A stretch of DNA of 56,252 nt from Mycobacterium sp. E796 (GCF_001672815.1 NZ_LZKK01000044.1:1-56252), one strand, 5' to 3'; shown: positions 26,562 through 36,587, numbered from the stretch's first letter. Notes: generated by a model from the sequence alone, not told the origin. A program made the numbers and translations.

Positions 26562-27444
26562 CGGCGCCGGGCCGCACGACGCACCGGAAGCCGATGTGGC
26601 TCATGCCGGTGTCGATCGGTTGTGGTCGGCGCGCCGCGGGCCGGTAGCGCTGGCAGTAGCTGTCGGCGCACAGGAACGAGCCGCCCTTGATCACCTTGCG
26701 CGGCACCCGGAACTGCGGCTGGGCCGGGTCATAGCTGTCCCCCTCGGAGGGCTCGCCGGCGCGCGTGTCGGCATACCAGTCGGTGGTCCATTCCCACACG
26801 TTGCCGGCCATGTCGTACAGGCCGTAACCGTTGGGTGGGAAGCTGCCCACCGGTGTGGTGCGCCCGTAGCCGGCGTCGGGGCGCCACGGGAAGTCGCCGT
26901 GCCAGTAGTTGGCCAGGCACTGGCCCGACGCCTCCGGCTCGTCACCCCATGTGTACGTCGCGTGGTCCAGGCCGCCGCGGGCCGCGGTTTCCCATTCCGC
27001 CTCGCTCGGCAGGGAGCGCCCCGCCCAGGCCGCGTAAGCCCGGGCGTCGTCGTACGCGACGTGAACGACGGGATGGTCGGCTCGCTTCGCGATCGACGAG
27101 TGTGGCCCCACGGGGTGCCGCCACGACGCCCCGGGCGTCCAGGTCCACCATTGGCTCAGATGGCGCAGGTCGACCGGGCCGCTGGTCCGGGTGAACACCA
27201 TCGATCCGGGCTGCAGGTTCTCTTTCGGGGCGCCGGGGTAGTCCGCGAGATCGAGCGCCCGCTCGGCGACGGTGACATAGCCTGTGGCGGCGACGAATTC
27301 CGCGAATTCCATGTTCGTGACCGGGCGGGCCTGCATCCAGAAGCCCGCCACACCGACCGGCCGCGCGGGGGCTTCCTCCGGGTAGTGTTTGTCGGAACCG
27401 AGAATCGCGGTCTGCTCGGGAATCCAGATCAGATCGTCAGTCAA
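26551..27444 (-). CDS. Formylglycine-generating enzyme (sulfatase activator)
   Basis: This is a 297-residue FGE-sulfatase domain protein. The paired redox cysteines Cys259 and Cys264 lie in GGSFLCADSYCQRYRPAARR, as in aerobic copper-dependent FGEs such as M. tuberculosis Rv0712. Further hallmarks are PVTNMEFAEFV, LPSEAEWETAARGG and YDMAGNVWEWTTDWY. FGE converts the cysteine of the sulfatase motif C-x-P/A-x-R to formylglycine. The obvious client is the sulfatase encoded two genes upstream. Because Rv0712-like FGE is normally a single housekeeping enzyme, this operon copy could be the main FGE or a second, dedicated one. Confidence 0.93.
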   Translation of the reverse strand: MTDDLIWIPEQTAILGSDKHYPEEAPARPVGVAGFWMQARPVTNMEFAEFVAATGYVTVAERALDLADYPGAPKENLQPGSMVFTRTSGPVDLRHLSQWWTWTPGASWRHPVGPHSSIAKRADHPVVHVAYDDARAYAAWAGRSLPSEAEWETAARGGLDHATYTWGDEPEASGQCLANYWHGDFPWRPDAGYGRTTPVGSFPPNGYGLYDMAGNVWEWTTDWYADTRAGEPSEGDSYDPAQPQFRVPRKVIKGGSFLCADSYCQRYRPAARRPQPIDTGMSHIGFRCVVRPGAVVG

Positions 27445-28351
27445 ACACGGCCTTCCAATCGTCGCGCATGCTGACGACCGTCCAGGCGTTTCGCTCGGCC
27501 AGCTCGAGCGCCCGCTCCGCTCCCCCGGTATACGCGAACTCGCGATCGGCGTCGTCGTGCCGGATCAGCAGCCGCAGCGACGGTGTCGCCGGCGCGCCGG
27601 TGAATTCCAGCATCTCGATGTCGCCGTTGGAGTTGCCGGCCGCCAGGATCGGCCGTCGCCCGATCCGGCTCCACAACCGCACCGGCTTCACCGGCCCTTC
27701 GTCGAGGAACTCCGGTTGCTCCGTGGTGAACAGGTGGCCGTCGCGATAGGTCAGGCCGACCGAGCTGCCCACCACCCGCTCGGGCGGAATGTTGTAGAGC
27801 ATGCCGGTGACGGGCCGCATGAAGTCGCGCGCGCCGCCCGAGACGATGAAGGCGGTGAATCCGTGGGCCTCCAGGTAGCGCAGCAGCTCCACCATGGGCC
27901 GGTAGGCACACGACGTGTACGGCCGCCCCAGCGTCGGGTGCGTGGCGTCGCGAAAGAACGCCTCGACCCGGGCGCGGTGTTCCTCCACGGTGATCGCCGC
28001 ATGGGCGGAAAGTATCGCCGCCACAAGCGGTTTGAGCTCTGAGTCGTCGCCCTGGTTGTGCTTGGCCACCGCGCCGGCCAGCCAGGCCAGGTCGCCGTGG
28101 TAGGCGCCCTTGTAGGGCTCACGCTCGCGAAGGCTCGGGTCCGCCGTTGCCTGCTCGGCGAATCGGCGCACCAGGAAGTCGAGTTGGATGTACATCGGCT
28201 TCTCGCACCACAGCGTGCCGTCGTTGTCGAACACCGCCACGCGGGCATCCCGCTCGACGAAATCGCTTGAGCCTTCGCTTGTTACGCGGTGAACGAAGTC
28301 GACGATCGCAAATTTCGCCGGCCCGTCGTTCCAGGTGTGGAGCGTCGTCAC
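27437..28351 (-). CDS. HAD-superfamily phosphatase (phosphoserine-phosphatase-like)
   Basis: This is a 304-residue HAD hydrolase. The GTG at 28351 overlaps the sulfatase stop by 4 nt; longer readings run into the sulfatase gene. Motif I is VFDNDGTLWCEKP (D-x-D), motif II is FIVSGGARDFM, and motifs III/IV lie at the KPVRLWSRIGRRPILAAGNS region with NGD. A helical cap lies between motifs I and II. It would dephosphorylate a small molecule. Its stop overlaps the start of the FGE gene by 8 nt, so all four genes of this operon are translationally coupled. Confidence 0.88.
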   Translation of the reverse strand: MTTLHTWNDGPAKFAIVDFVHRVTSEGSSDFVERDARVAVFDNDGTLWCEKPMYIQLDFLVRRFAEQATADPSLREREPYKGAYHGDLAWLAGAVAKHNQGDDSELKPLVAAILSAHAAITVEEHRARVEAFFRDATHPTLGRPYTSCAYRPMVELLRYLEAHGFTAFIVSGGARDFMRPVTGMLYNIPPERVVGSSVGLTYRDGHLFTTEQPEFLDEGPVKPVRLWSRIGRRPILAAGNSNGDIEMLEFTGAPATPSLRLLIRHDDADREFAYTGGAERALELAERNAWTVVSMRDDWKAVFD

Positions 28352-29892
28352 TGACCGCGAGAGGCGAGGAACTCCTTGAGCTGTTCCACCGCGTGGTCGA
28401 TGGTGAACGATGCCGGCTTGGCCCGCGGCGGGAACTCCTTGAAGGTCTCCAGGAACCGGTTCACCAGCGCCACACCAAAAAACGCCAGATAGATGCGGTC
28501 GATGAGCCAATCCCAGTAGGTGTTGGACGTGATGTCGGCCTGCTCGAACGGGTCGGTGCGCAGGTTGAACATCTTCGGCGCCCGCAACGCCGTGAACGGC
28601 TCGAACCAGATCTGCAGTGTGCCCGCGCAGCGCTGCTCCATGAACACCAGCTTCCAGTTGTCGTACCGGATGCCCAGCACGTCGCAGTCGTCGGAGAAGT
28701 AGATCATGCCCTTGCGCGGGCTTTCGGCGACCTCGCCGGTCAGATACGGCAGCAGGTTGTAGCCGTCGATATGGACCTTGAACCGTTTGTCCCCGACCTG
28801 ATGGCCCTTCTTGAGCTTGTCGACGATGTCCGCGTCGCCCGCGGCCGCCAGGAAGGTCGGCAACCAGTCGTGGTGCTGGACGATCTCGTTGGACACCACG
28901 CCCGCCGGGATCTTCCCGGGCCAGCGAATCATTTCGGGCACCCGGAATGCGCCCTCCCAGTTGGTGTTCTTCTCGCTGCGAAACGGCGTGGTGGCCCCGT
29001 CGGGCCAGCTGTTGGAGTGCGGCCCGTTGTCGGTGCTGTAGACGACGATGGTGTCGTCGGCGATGCCGAGCTCGTCGAGCGCGTCCAGCAGCTCACCCAC
29101 GTTGCGGTCGTGGTCGATCATCGTGTCGTGATACGGCGACTGCCAGCGCCCCGCCTGCCCGAGCGAGTCGGGTTTGGTGTGCGTCCGGAAATGCATATGG
29201 GTGGTGTTCATCCACACGAAAAACGGGGTGTCCGCCGCATGCTGGCGCTTGATGAAGTCGATGCACGCCGCGGTGAACTCGTCGTCGACGGTTTCCATCC
29301 GCTTCTTGGTCAGCGGCCCGGTGTCCTCGATGCGCTGCTTGCCCACCGGCCCGTAACGCTCGTCGGCCTCATCGCTGTCCTGGTCGGTGGCCCAGGAGTG
29401 GATCACCCCGCGCGGCAGCAGCGCCTTGCGCAGCAGCGGCGCCTCCTGCTCGGTCGGGTAGTCGGGGTGCTCGGGTTCCTCCTCGGCGTTCAGGTGATAG
29501 AGGTTGCCGAAGAATTCGTCGAAGCCGTGCGCCGTCGGCAGGTGTTTGTTGAGGTCGCCGAGGTGGTTCTTGCCGAACTGGCCCGTCGCGTACCCGAGCG
29601 GTTTCAGTAGCTCGGCGATCGTCGGGTCGTCGGCCGACAGCCCGACGTCCACACCGGGCATGCCGACCTTGGAAAGCCCGGTGCGGTAGACGCTTTGGCC
29701 GGTGATGAACGACGCCCGCCCCGCGGTGCAGCTCTGCTCGCCGTACGAATCGGTGAACAGCATGCCCTCGGCGGCGATCCGGTCGATGTTGGGAGTTCGA
29801 TAGCCCATAAGGCCCTGGCCGTAGCCGCTGAGGTTGGTGATCCCGATGTCGTCGCCCCAGATGACGAGAATGTTCGGCTTTCCACCCGGCAT
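28348..29892 (-). CDS. Type I sulfatase (arylsulfatase family), cytoplasmic
   Basis: This 514-residue enzyme hydrolyses sulfate esters. The formylglycine site is Cys55 in SCTAGRAS, matching C-x-A-x-R. Metal ligands are GDD near residues 13-15 at the N terminus and STDNGPH further on; GKNHLGD and THMHF are other active-site segments. No signal peptide or lipobox precedes PNILVIWGDD, so it probably acts inside the cell on an imported or internally made sulfate ester. It heads the sulfatase - HAD - FGE - epoxide hydrolase operon and is divergent from a ferredoxin-reductase-P450 operon across 192 bp. Confidence 0.93.
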   Translation of the reverse strand: MPGGKPNILVIWGDDIGITNLSGYGQGLMGYRTPNIDRIAAEGMLFTDSYGEQSCTAGRASFITGQSVYRTGLSKVGMPGVDVGLSADDPTIAELLKPLGYATGQFGKNHLGDLNKHLPTAHGFDEFFGNLYHLNAEEEPEHPDYPTEQEAPLLRKALLPRGVIHSWATDQDSDEADERYGPVGKQRIEDTGPLTKKRMETVDDEFTAACIDFIKRQHAADTPFFVWMNTTHMHFRTHTKPDSLGQAGRWQSPYHDTMIDHDRNVGELLDALDELGIADDTIVVYSTDNGPHSNSWPDGATTPFRSEKNTNWEGAFRVPEMIRWPGKIPAGVVSNEIVQHHDWLPTFLAAAGDADIVDKLKKGHQVGDKRFKVHIDGYNLLPYLTGEVAESPRKGMIYFSDDCDVLGIRYDNWKLVFMEQRCAGTLQIWFEPFTALRAPKMFNLRTDPFEQADITSNTYWDWLIDRIYLAFFGVALVNRFLETFKEFPPRAKPASFTIDHAVEQLKEFLASRGQ

Positions 29893-29980
29893 CGTGGCCT
29901 CCTTCGCCTTCCGGCGCTGCGTTCAAATCCTAGGAGGCCGAGCGGTTTCAATCGACATCTGAACGCCGATTCACAGGTAA

Positions 29981-30010
29981 GCCCTAACGGCGCGCCGTAG
30001 CGTTACGGGC
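29981..30010. promoter_or_regulatory. Palindromic operator candidate between sulfatase and ferredoxin operons
   Basis: ACGGCGCGCCGT at 29987-29998 is a perfect 12-bp palindrome. It lies inside a second inverted repeat: GCCC-TAACG (29981-29989) pairs with CGTTA-c-GGGC (30001-30010) with one bulged base. It sits in the middle of the 192-bp divergent gap, so one regulator could control both operons. No regulator gene is adjacent to the gap; the nearest is the TetR at 36584. Confidence 0.5.
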
Positions 30011-30084
30011 CTAGCGTCCATCCGTGTCGGCATGATAAGCCGGACGTCGAGAAGCCTTGCTCTTCACACATCGAGGCGGTGGCT

Positions 30085-30288
30085 ATGCGAATTGTCGTCG
30101 ACCTGAATCGCTGCCTCGGCTACGCGCAGTGTGTCCCACTGGCGCCGGACGTGCTCAGGCTCAAGGGGGAAGAAGCCTTGACCTACAACCCCAACCCCGA
30201 CGACGCTCAGCGCCAGCGGGTATTGCGGGCGGCGGCCTCATGCCCGGTGCAAGCGATCATCGTCGACCAGCTGGACGACGAGCAGTAG
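30085..30288 (+). CDS. [3Fe-4S]-type ferredoxin, P450 partner
   Basis: This is a 67-residue ferredoxin. The ATG at 30085 is 8 nt after GAGG; an in-frame GTG at 30079 is possible but too close to that site. The cluster motif is CLGYAQC plus a distal SCPVQAI. Tyrosine stands at the position that is histidine in the first ferredoxin of this window and cysteine in [4Fe-4S] proteins. It is followed 6 nt later by a ferredoxin reductase gene and then a P450, giving a complete class I electron chain. Confidence 0.92.
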   Translation: MRIVVDLNRCLGYAQCVPLAPDVLRLKGEEALTYNPNPDDAQRQRVLRAAASCPVQAIIVDQLDDEQ

Positions 30289-30294
30289 GCGGAC

Positions 30295-31686
30295 ATGGCC
30301 AAGGGAAGTGCCGTCAGCGAGACCGGTCGCATCGTCATCGTCGGTGCCTCACTGGCCGGGCTTCGCGCCGCCGAGGCGTTGCGCAAGGAGGGCTTTCGCG
30401 GGCATCTGACCATCGTCGGCGACGAGCCGCACGAGCCGTATGACCGGCCACCGCTGTCCAAGCAGGTTCTCGCCGGATGGGTAAGCGCCGACGCGACCAA
30501 GCTGCCCCGGATGCGCCACGTCGACGCCGAATGGCGGCTCGGTGTGGCCGCGACCGGGCTCGATCGGACTAACGGAGTGGTGCGCCTCGCCGACGGCAGC
30601 GAGGTCGAGGCAGACGCGGCGCTCATCGCCACTGGTGTGCGGTCACGTAAATGGCCCAACCCGGACGAAGCCGCCCTCGAGGGCGTCCACACGGTGCGCA
30701 CCAGCGCCGATGCGGCTGCGCTGCAGGCAGCGTTGGCGGCCGGACCTCGCCGGGTCCTGATCATCGGGTCAGGGTTCATCGGTTCGGAAGTGGCCTCGGT
30801 GTGCCGCGACCTGGGCCTGGACGTCACCGTCGCCGAACGCGGCCCGGCGCCGCTATCCGGTCCGCTGGGCGGCGTAATCGGCGGAATCGCCGCCGAGATG
30901 CAGCGCGAGGCCGGGGTGGACCTGCGCACCGGCGTCTCGGTGCTGGAGATGGAGGGCGACGCGGGTGGGCACGTGCGTCGCGTGCGCCTGTCCGACGGCA
31001 CTGTCCTCGACGTCGACGTGGTGGTCACCTCGCTCGGCTCGATCCGCAACATCGAGTGGCTCGACGGGGCCGGGCTGGCCGCCGGCTTTTGGGGTGTGGG
31101 CTGTGACGCGGGCTGCCGCGCGTTCGATGTCAACGGCGTGGTCACCAGCCGCATCTTCGTGGCCGGCGACATCGCCCGTGCGCCCCACGTGCTCTACGAC
31201 TATCAGTTTCTGGCCATGGAGCACTGGGACAACGCGGTGCTGGGCGCCCAGGTCGCCGCCCACAACATGGTGTGTGCTGAAACGGATCGCTGGGCGCATC
31301 TGATGATTCCGCAGTTTTGGTCGGCTCAGTTCGGAGTCAACATCAAGTCCGTCGGGGTGCCGTCGTTCGGTGACGAAATCATGTTCACCCAGGGCTCGGT
31401 CAAGCAGCGCCGGTTCGCCGCGGCCTACGGGCGGCGCGGACGCATCGTCGGCGCGGTCACCTTCAACCACGGCAAGTGGATCCCGTACTACGAGGCGCAG
31501 ATCGCACGCTCGGCGCCGTTTCCCCCGAATCCGGCCGGTTCCGATTTCCCCGAGGACATGCGCGTGATGCCGGCCGACTTCCCCGCCCGCGGCTTGCCCA
31601 CCGAGGCCCCGGACGTGGTGTTGACCGGTCACGACCCATCCGAGCGCCGGGCCGAGTTTCGGCCCCGTCGCGGCGGGCCGACCTGA
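30295..31686 (+). CDS. FAD-dependent NAD(P)H-ferredoxin reductase
   Basis: This 463-residue flavoprotein has an FAD Rossmann motif (RIVIVGASLAGLRAAEALR), an NAD(P) motif (VLIIGSGFIGSEVASV) and the second FAD-binding GDIARAP segment. YDRPPLSKQVLAG is typical of the putidaredoxin/rubredoxin reductase group. It would pass electrons from NAD(P)H to the preceding ferredoxin and on to the P450 downstream. It is somewhat longer than the usual ~410 residues because of a C-terminal extension rich in Pro and Arg. Start ATG at 30295. Confidence 0.93.
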   Translation: MAKGSAVSETGRIVIVGASLAGLRAAEALRKEGFRGHLTIVGDEPHEPYDRPPLSKQVLAGWVSADATKLPRMRHVDAEWRLGVAATGLDRTNGVVRLADGSEVEADAALIATGVRSRKWPNPDEAALEGVHTVRTSADAAALQAALAAGPRRVLIIGSGFIGSEVASVCRDLGLDVTVAERGPAPLSGPLGGVIGGIAAEMQREAGVDLRTGVSVLEMEGDAGGHVRRVRLSDGTVLDVDVVVTSLGSIRNIEWLDGAGLAAGFWGVGCDAGCRAFDVNGVVTSRIFVAGDIARAPHVLYDYQFLAMEHWDNAVLGAQVAAHNMVCAETDRWAHLMIPQFWSAQFGVNIKSVGVPSFGDEIMFTQGSVKQRRFAAAYGRRGRIVGAVTFNHGKWIPYYEAQIARSAPFPPNPAGSDFPEDMRVMPADFPARGLPTEAPDVVLTGHDPSERRAEFRPRRGGPT

Positions 31687-31734
31687 CACCCCAAAGGCCA
31701 AGAAAGACATCGTGATTCAGGTAAGGGAAGCACT

Positions 31735-33000
31735 ATGACCCCCGAAGAGGCCTGGGACGAGGCCATGAAGCTGGAGAACCGCGCCAACCCTTACCCGTTC
31801 TTCGACGAGCTACGCAAGACGCCGGTAGCGCGGGTGACCAACGGCGTCTACGCCGTCACCGGGTATGCGGAGCTCATCGCGCTGGCTCACGACCCACGGG
31901 TGAGCTCCGATATGCGCAGGAGCCCGCTCGGCGGCCGTCCCCGGGAAATCACCGACCCCTCCGTGGCCGAGATGATCGAGCGTTACGGACAGGACCTGAG
32001 CTTCATCCAGCAGGATCCGCCCGACCACGACCGCGCCCGCCGCTCGTGCATGCGCTACTTCGGGCCGCCCCATTCGCCGGATGTGATTCCCAGCCAGGAG
32101 CCGCTGTGCCGGCAGATCGTCAACGACCTGCTCGACAAGGCGATGGGTAAGACGCGCATCGATGTCGTCGACGAGTTTGCCTATCCGCTGCCGGTGGACG
32201 TGATCTGCCGCATCCTGGGTGTGCCGCTCGAAGACGAGCCCCGATTTCACGGCTGGATCGCCGACGCGCTGGCCGGCGTCTTCGACCTGGGCCCCGAGAT
32301 CGAAACCGAGGAAGGGCAGGCCCGCCGCGCCCGAGGGGTGCAGGCCAGCCAAGAACTCAGGCAATACATCATCGGGCTGGTCGAACGCGCCGCGAAATCC
32401 CCTTGCCCGGGCATGATTTCGCAGCTGGTGCACGACGACGGACCCGATGGCCCCCTGTCACCCAGCGAGATCGTGAACAACACGATCCTGTTGTTCGTCG
32501 CCGGTCATGACTCCACGGTCAACCTGATCTCGCACTGCGTGTTGACGGTGCTGCGCAATCCGGGGTCGATCGAATTACTGCGCAGCAGGCCGGATTTGAT
32601 TCCCGGCGCCATCGAGGAAGTGCTCCGGCTCCAGTCCTCGGTGCAGTTTTTTCCGAGCCGCTCGGCGCTGACGGACATCGAGATCGCCGGCACGTCGATC
32701 CCGAAGGGCTCCCCCATCTTCCTGATGTACGGCGCGGCCAACCGTGACCCGAGACGCTTCCCTGACCCGAATACCTTCGACCCACAGCGTCGGGACAACG
32801 AGCACGTGGGTTGGGGACGGGGCATTCACGTCTGCTTCGGTGGACCGCTGGCCCGCCTGGAGGTCAACACCGCCTTCGAGGCGTTCCTGAGCCGCGTGGA
32901 CAACCCCCGGTTGGTGGAAGACCCGCCGCCGTACCGGATCAGCCAAGTGTTCCGGGGCCCGCGCCATGTGTTTATCGACTACGACCAGATTCGGCCCTGA
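31735..33000 (+). CDS. Cytochrome P450, third gene of a complete electron-transfer operon
   Basis: This is a 421-residue P450 from the ATG at 31735, with AAGGGAAG upstream. The I-helix is AGHDST (256-261), the ExxR is 295-298, and the heme loop GWGRGIHVCFGG carries Cys367. The usual first residue of the heme loop, Phe, is replaced by Trp. With ferredoxin and reductase directly upstream it should be self-sufficient for electron supply. The divergent sulfatase operon suggests a sulfated or epoxidised lipid or steroid-like substrate, which is inference only. It is convergent with mmpL. Confidence 0.94.
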   Translation: MTPEEAWDEAMKLENRANPYPFFDELRKTPVARVTNGVYAVTGYAELIALAHDPRVSSDMRRSPLGGRPREITDPSVAEMIERYGQDLSFIQQDPPDHDRARRSCMRYFGPPHSPDVIPSQEPLCRQIVNDLLDKAMGKTRIDVVDEFAYPLPVDVICRILGVPLEDEPRFHGWIADALAGVFDLGPEIETEEGQARRARGVQASQELRQYIIGLVERAAKSPCPGMISQLVHDDGPDGPLSPSEIVNNTILLFVAGHDSTVNLISHCVLTVLRNPGSIELLRSRPDLIPGAIEEVLRLQSSVQFFPSRSALTDIEIAGTSIPKGSPIFLMYGAANRDPRRFPDPNTFDPQRRDNEHVGWGRGIHVCFGGPLARLEVNTAFEAFLSRVDNPRLVEDPPPYRISQVFRGPRHVFIDYDQIRP

Positions 33001-33042
33001 AATTCGTTGGCCCGCAATGGGTCTCGAAGTCCCCGTCGATTC

Positions 33043-35973
33043 CTAGCGCGGTTGTACCACTCCGCCCGGCGGGCGCTCGTCGACGCCGCTGAGAATCAGC
33101 TCGCGCACGGCGGGACGCGGTCCGTACGGTCGCAGCATGGTGCTGGCCGGCCGCGGACGCACGTGCTGTGGCCACCAGAACCAGCGCCCCAACAAGGTGG
33201 CCAGCGACGGCGTCATGAACGACCGCACGATCAAGGTGTCGAACAACAGACCCAGCGCGATCGTCGTACCTACCTGGGCCATCACCAGCAGCGGGCTGAA
33301 CGCGAACGTGGCCATGGTCGCGGCAAACACCAGACCGGCGGAGGTCACCACCGAACCCGAACCGGCCATCGCGCGGATCGTCCCCGTTTTGAGCCCGGCG
33401 TGGATCTCCTCCTTGAACCGCGATATCAACAGCAGGTTGTAGTCCGAGCCGACCGCCAGCAGCAGGATGATCGCCATCGCCAGCACCATCCAGTGCAACT
33501 TCAGGCCCAGGATGTACTGCCATAGCAGCACGGAGAGTCCGAACGAGGCGCCCAGTGACAGCAACACCGTACCGACGATGACAACGGCCGCCACGACGCT
33601 TCGCGTGATCACCAGCATGATGATGAAAATCAGTGTGGCTGCGGCAATTGCGGCGATCAGCAGGTCGATGTCAGAGCCGTCGTGCATGTCCTTGTACGTC
33701 GCCGCGGTACCGCCGAGGTACACCTTGGAGCCCTCCCAGGGCGTGCCCTTGATCGCCTCGTGCACGGCCTGCTTGATCGGTTCGATGTGGCTGATGCCTT
33801 CAGGACTCGCCGGGTCACCTTCATGGGAGATGATCAACCGCACCGCGTGCCCATCCGGCGAGATGAAGTTCTTCAGACCCCGCGCGAAATCCGGGCTCTT
33901 GAACGCCTCCGGTGGAAGGTAGAAGGTGTCGTCGTTCTTGGCCTTGTCGAACGCATCGCCTTGGGCGGTGGCATTGTCGGACTGCGCTCTGGCCTGTTCG
34001 TTGAGACCCATCTGGGTCGCGTAGTTCGACATGATGGTGTCGAGGTTGCGCTGCTGACTTTCGATCTGCGGCGGTATCAGCGCGACCAGCTTCGGCTGGA
34101 TCCGATCCAACTTGTCCAGGTTCGCGCTGAGGTTCACGATGTTCTGCGCCACCTGGTCGATGCCGTCGAGGGCGTTGAAAATTGAACGGATCGCCCAGCA
34201 GGCCGGAATGTCGTAACAGTGCCTCTCCCAGTAGAAGTAACTGCGAATCGGCCGGAAGAAGTCGTCGAAGTTGGCGATGTCGTCGCGCAACGCCTCGGTG
34301 ATATGCACGGTTTCCTTGGTGAGCCTGGTGGTCTCGTGCGTTGTGTTGCTGAGGTCCTGGGTCACCTGCATCTGCTCATGCAGCGTTGCCATCGTCTTAC
34401 GCAGCTCGTCCGCCTGCTTGAGCAGGCTTGCCGCCTGCTCGTCCTGATAGTGCTGGGTCTGGATCCGGCCTGCGGCTTGTGCGCCCATCTGAAAACCGAG
34501 GGTGCTGTGGTCGAGCGGCGTGCCCAATGGTCGGGTGATGGTCTGCACCCGGCCGATACCGGGGATGTGGAAGACCGCCTTGGCCACCTTGTCCAGGACC
34601 AGGAAATCGGCCGGGTTACGCAGGTCGTGATCGGTCTGGATCATCAACAGCTCGGGATTGAGCCGAGCCTGGTCGAAGTGCCGGTCCGCGGCGGCATAAC
34701 CGACATTGGCCGGAGTGTCCGCCGGCAGGAAGTGACGGTTGTCGTAGTCCGTCTTGTAACCGGGCAGGGCGAGCAGACCAACCAATGCGATCCCGATGGT
34801 CACCGCGAGAACCGGCGCGGGCCAGCGGACGACCGCGGTGCCGATGCGACGCCAGCCCCGGGTCGCCAGCTGACGCTTCGGATCCATGAGCTTGAAGAAC
34901 GACGCCACGGTCAGCACTGCGGGGCCCAGCGTCAACGCCGCGAGCACCGCTACCAACATGCCGATGGCGCACGGTGCGCCCAACGACTGGAAATACGGCA
35001 ATCGGCAGAAGCTCAGGCAGTACATCGCGCCGGCGATGGTCAGGCCCGACCCGAGCACGACATGCGCGGTGCTATGGAACATGGTGTAGAAGGCTTCTTC
35101 GCGAGTCTCGCCCAGACCCCGGGCCTCGTGGTAGCGGCCGACCACGAAAATCGCGTAGTCCGTTCCGGCGGCGATCGCCATCAACACCAACAAATTGTTG
35201 GCGAACGTGGAGAGTCCGATGATCTCGTTGTTGGCCAGCAAGGCAACGACGCCCCGAGCCGCCAACAACTCGATGAACACCATCGCCAGCATGATCAGCA
35301 TGGTGGTGACCGAGCGGTAGACGAACAGCAGCATCACCACGATCACCACGAAAGTGACAAGAGTGACGAGCGCGACGCCCTTCTCACCCGCGTGGGACTG
35401 GTCGGCGAACAGCGGACCGGCGCCGGTGACGTATGCCTTGATTCCCGGCGGCGCGGGCACCGAGTCCACGATCTTGCGGACGGCCAGGGCAGACTCGTTC
35501 GCCTGCCCGCTGCCCATGTTGCCGGCGAGGTACACCTGGACGTACGCGGCCTTCTGGTCGTGACTCTGGGAACCCGCTGCCGTCAGCGGATCACTCCAGA
35601 AATCCTGCACGTGCTGAACGTGCTGCTTGTCCTGCTCGACGCGCCTGACGATCTCGTCGTAGTAGCGGTGTGCATCGGCCCCGAGTGGCTTGTCGCCCTC
35701 CAGCAAGATCATGGCCGAGTTGTCGGAGTTGAACTCCTTGAACGTCGACCCGACCTTCATCATCGACTGAAAGGACGCCGCGTCAGTCGGACTCATCGAC
35801 ACCGAGTGGGTCTTGGCGACGACCTCCAGCTGCGGGGCCACCGTGTTGGTGAGGAACACGATGCCCAACCACACCAGGACGATCGGCAGGGCCAGCCGGT
35901 GGATCATCCGCGGCAGGAACGGCGGGATCAGCGGCTGATCGACGCGCGGCGGCGCCTGAGCTGGCTCGCTCAT
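33043..35973 (-). CDS. MmpL-family RND transporter
   Basis: This 976-residue membrane transporter has about 12 predicted helices in two halves. The first extracytoplasmic loop follows helix 1; the first helix bundle ends in [17 protein letters not shown], and the second repeat carries [15 protein letters not shown]. These Asp-Tyr pairs are the proton-relay residues of MmpL proteins. The long loop between helices 7 and 8 (about residues 420-780) contains heptad-like stretches. MmpL proteins export lipids, siderophores and drugs. The start overlaps the mmpS stop by 4 nt. Resemblance is to the MmpL4/5 group, by memory. Confidence 0.94.
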   Translation of the reverse strand: MSEPAQAPPRVDQPLIPPFLPRMIHRLALPIVLVWLGIVFLTNTVAPQLEVVAKTHSVSMSPTDAASFQSMMKVGSTFKEFNSDNSAMILLEGDKPLGADAHRYYDEIVRRVEQDKQHVQHVQDFWSDPLTAAGSQSHDQKAAYVQVYLAGNMGSGQANESALAVRKIVDSVPAPPGIKAYVTGAGPLFADQSHAGEKGVALVTLVTFVVIVVMLLFVYRSVTTMLIMLAMVFIELLAARGVVALLANNEIIGLSTFANNLLVLMAIAAGTDYAIFVVGRYHEARGLGETREEAFYTMFHSTAHVVLGSGLTIAGAMYCLSFCRLPYFQSLGAPCAIGMLVAVLAALTLGPAVLTVASFFKLMDPKRQLATRGWRRIGTAVVRWPAPVLAVTIGIALVGLLALPGYKTDYDNRHFLPADTPANVGYAAADRHFDQARLNPELLMIQTDHDLRNPADFLVLDKVAKAVFHIPGIGRVQTITRPLGTPLDHSTLGFQMGAQAAGRIQTQHYQDEQAASLLKQADELRKTMATLHEQMQVTQDLSNTTHETTRLTKETVHITEALRDDIANFDDFFRPIRSYFYWERHCYDIPACWAIRSIFNALDGIDQVAQNIVNLSANLDKLDRIQPKLVALIPPQIESQQRNLDTIMSNYATQMGLNEQARAQSDNATAQGDAFDKAKNDDTFYLPPEAFKSPDFARGLKNFISPDGHAVRLIISHEGDPASPEGISHIEPIKQAVHEAIKGTPWEGSKVYLGGTAATYKDMHDGSDIDLLIAAIAAATLIFIIMLVITRSVVAAVVIVGTVLLSLGASFGLSVLLWQYILGLKLHWMVLAMAIILLLAVGSDYNLLLISRFKEEIHAGLKTGTIRAMAGSGSVVTSAGLVFAATMATFAFSPLLVMAQVGTTIALGLLFDTLIVRSFMTPSLATLLGRWFWWPQHVRPRPASTMLRPYGPRPAVRELILSGVDERPPGGVVQPR

Positions 35974-36587
35974 GCGGACTTGTCCAGGCAGTAGACGAAC
36001 GGGTTCACGGTTTCGTTGGAATCCGAGCGATTCGGAGCCTTGATGACGTCACCGCTCCCGTCGTGCTTGTTCACCACGAACTGGCAGGCGATCCAACTGC
36101 CGTCTCCTTGCGCCACCAGGTTTGCCGGGATGCCAGGCTTGGTTGAACTCAATACTTTGCTCCAGGGCAAGGGCACGTTGAGGGCCTGCTGCGGATGGGA
36201 GTTTTCGTCGAGGTAGTTGATGGTTGCGGTGCTGCCCGGTGAGCCCCAGACCTGGAGCGTGATCGTCTTGGCGTTGAACTCGTCGAGGACCTCGCCCGAG
36301 GTGCCACCACCGAACGAACCCTTGTGAACGCCAAAGACACCGTGCAATCGGAATACGACGAAGCCCGACACCGCGACGACGGCCGCGATGGTGAGCACCA
36401 ACCAGAAACGCCCCAGCAGCCCCCTTTTCTTGGCACGGCGGGGTGCGACGTCATCGCCCTCTCGGCCGGCGGAGCGGGCGGCGGGTTGCGCGGTCGGCTC
36501 AGGCCCCGAGCGCTCTAAGAGTTCGGGACGGTTTTCACCGGTTGCAGTTCGCCAAGCCACAGGGCTCCGGCTCCTTTCCGAGTTCAT
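35970..36587 (-). CDS. MmpS-family accessory membrane protein
   Basis: This 205-residue protein starts at the ATG at 36587, overlapping the TetR stop by 4 nt (ATGA). A basic, proline-rich cytoplasmic N terminus (about 1-57) leads to one membrane helix (about 58-82, [20 protein letters not shown]). The extracytoplasmic beta-rich MmpS domain follows ([27 protein letters not shown]). The N-terminal tail is longer than in typical MmpS proteins of about 140-150 residues. It works with the MmpL encoded downstream. Confidence 0.92.
   Translation of the reverse strand: MNSERSRSPVAWRTATGENRPELLERSGPEPTAQPAARSAGREGDDVAPRRAKKRGLLGRFWLVLTIAAVVAVSGFVVFRLHGVFGVHKGSFGGGTSGEVLDEFNAKTITLQVWGSPGSTATINYLDENSHPQQALNVPLPWSKVLSSTKPGIPANLVAQGDGSWIACQFVVNKHDGSGDVIKAPNRSDSNETVNPFVYCLDKSA

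Noticed and set aside
34219..35994. A 591-codon frame antisense to mmpL
   Set aside because: It is a shadow of the MmpL gene with low-complexity R/H/Q-rich translation and no domain.
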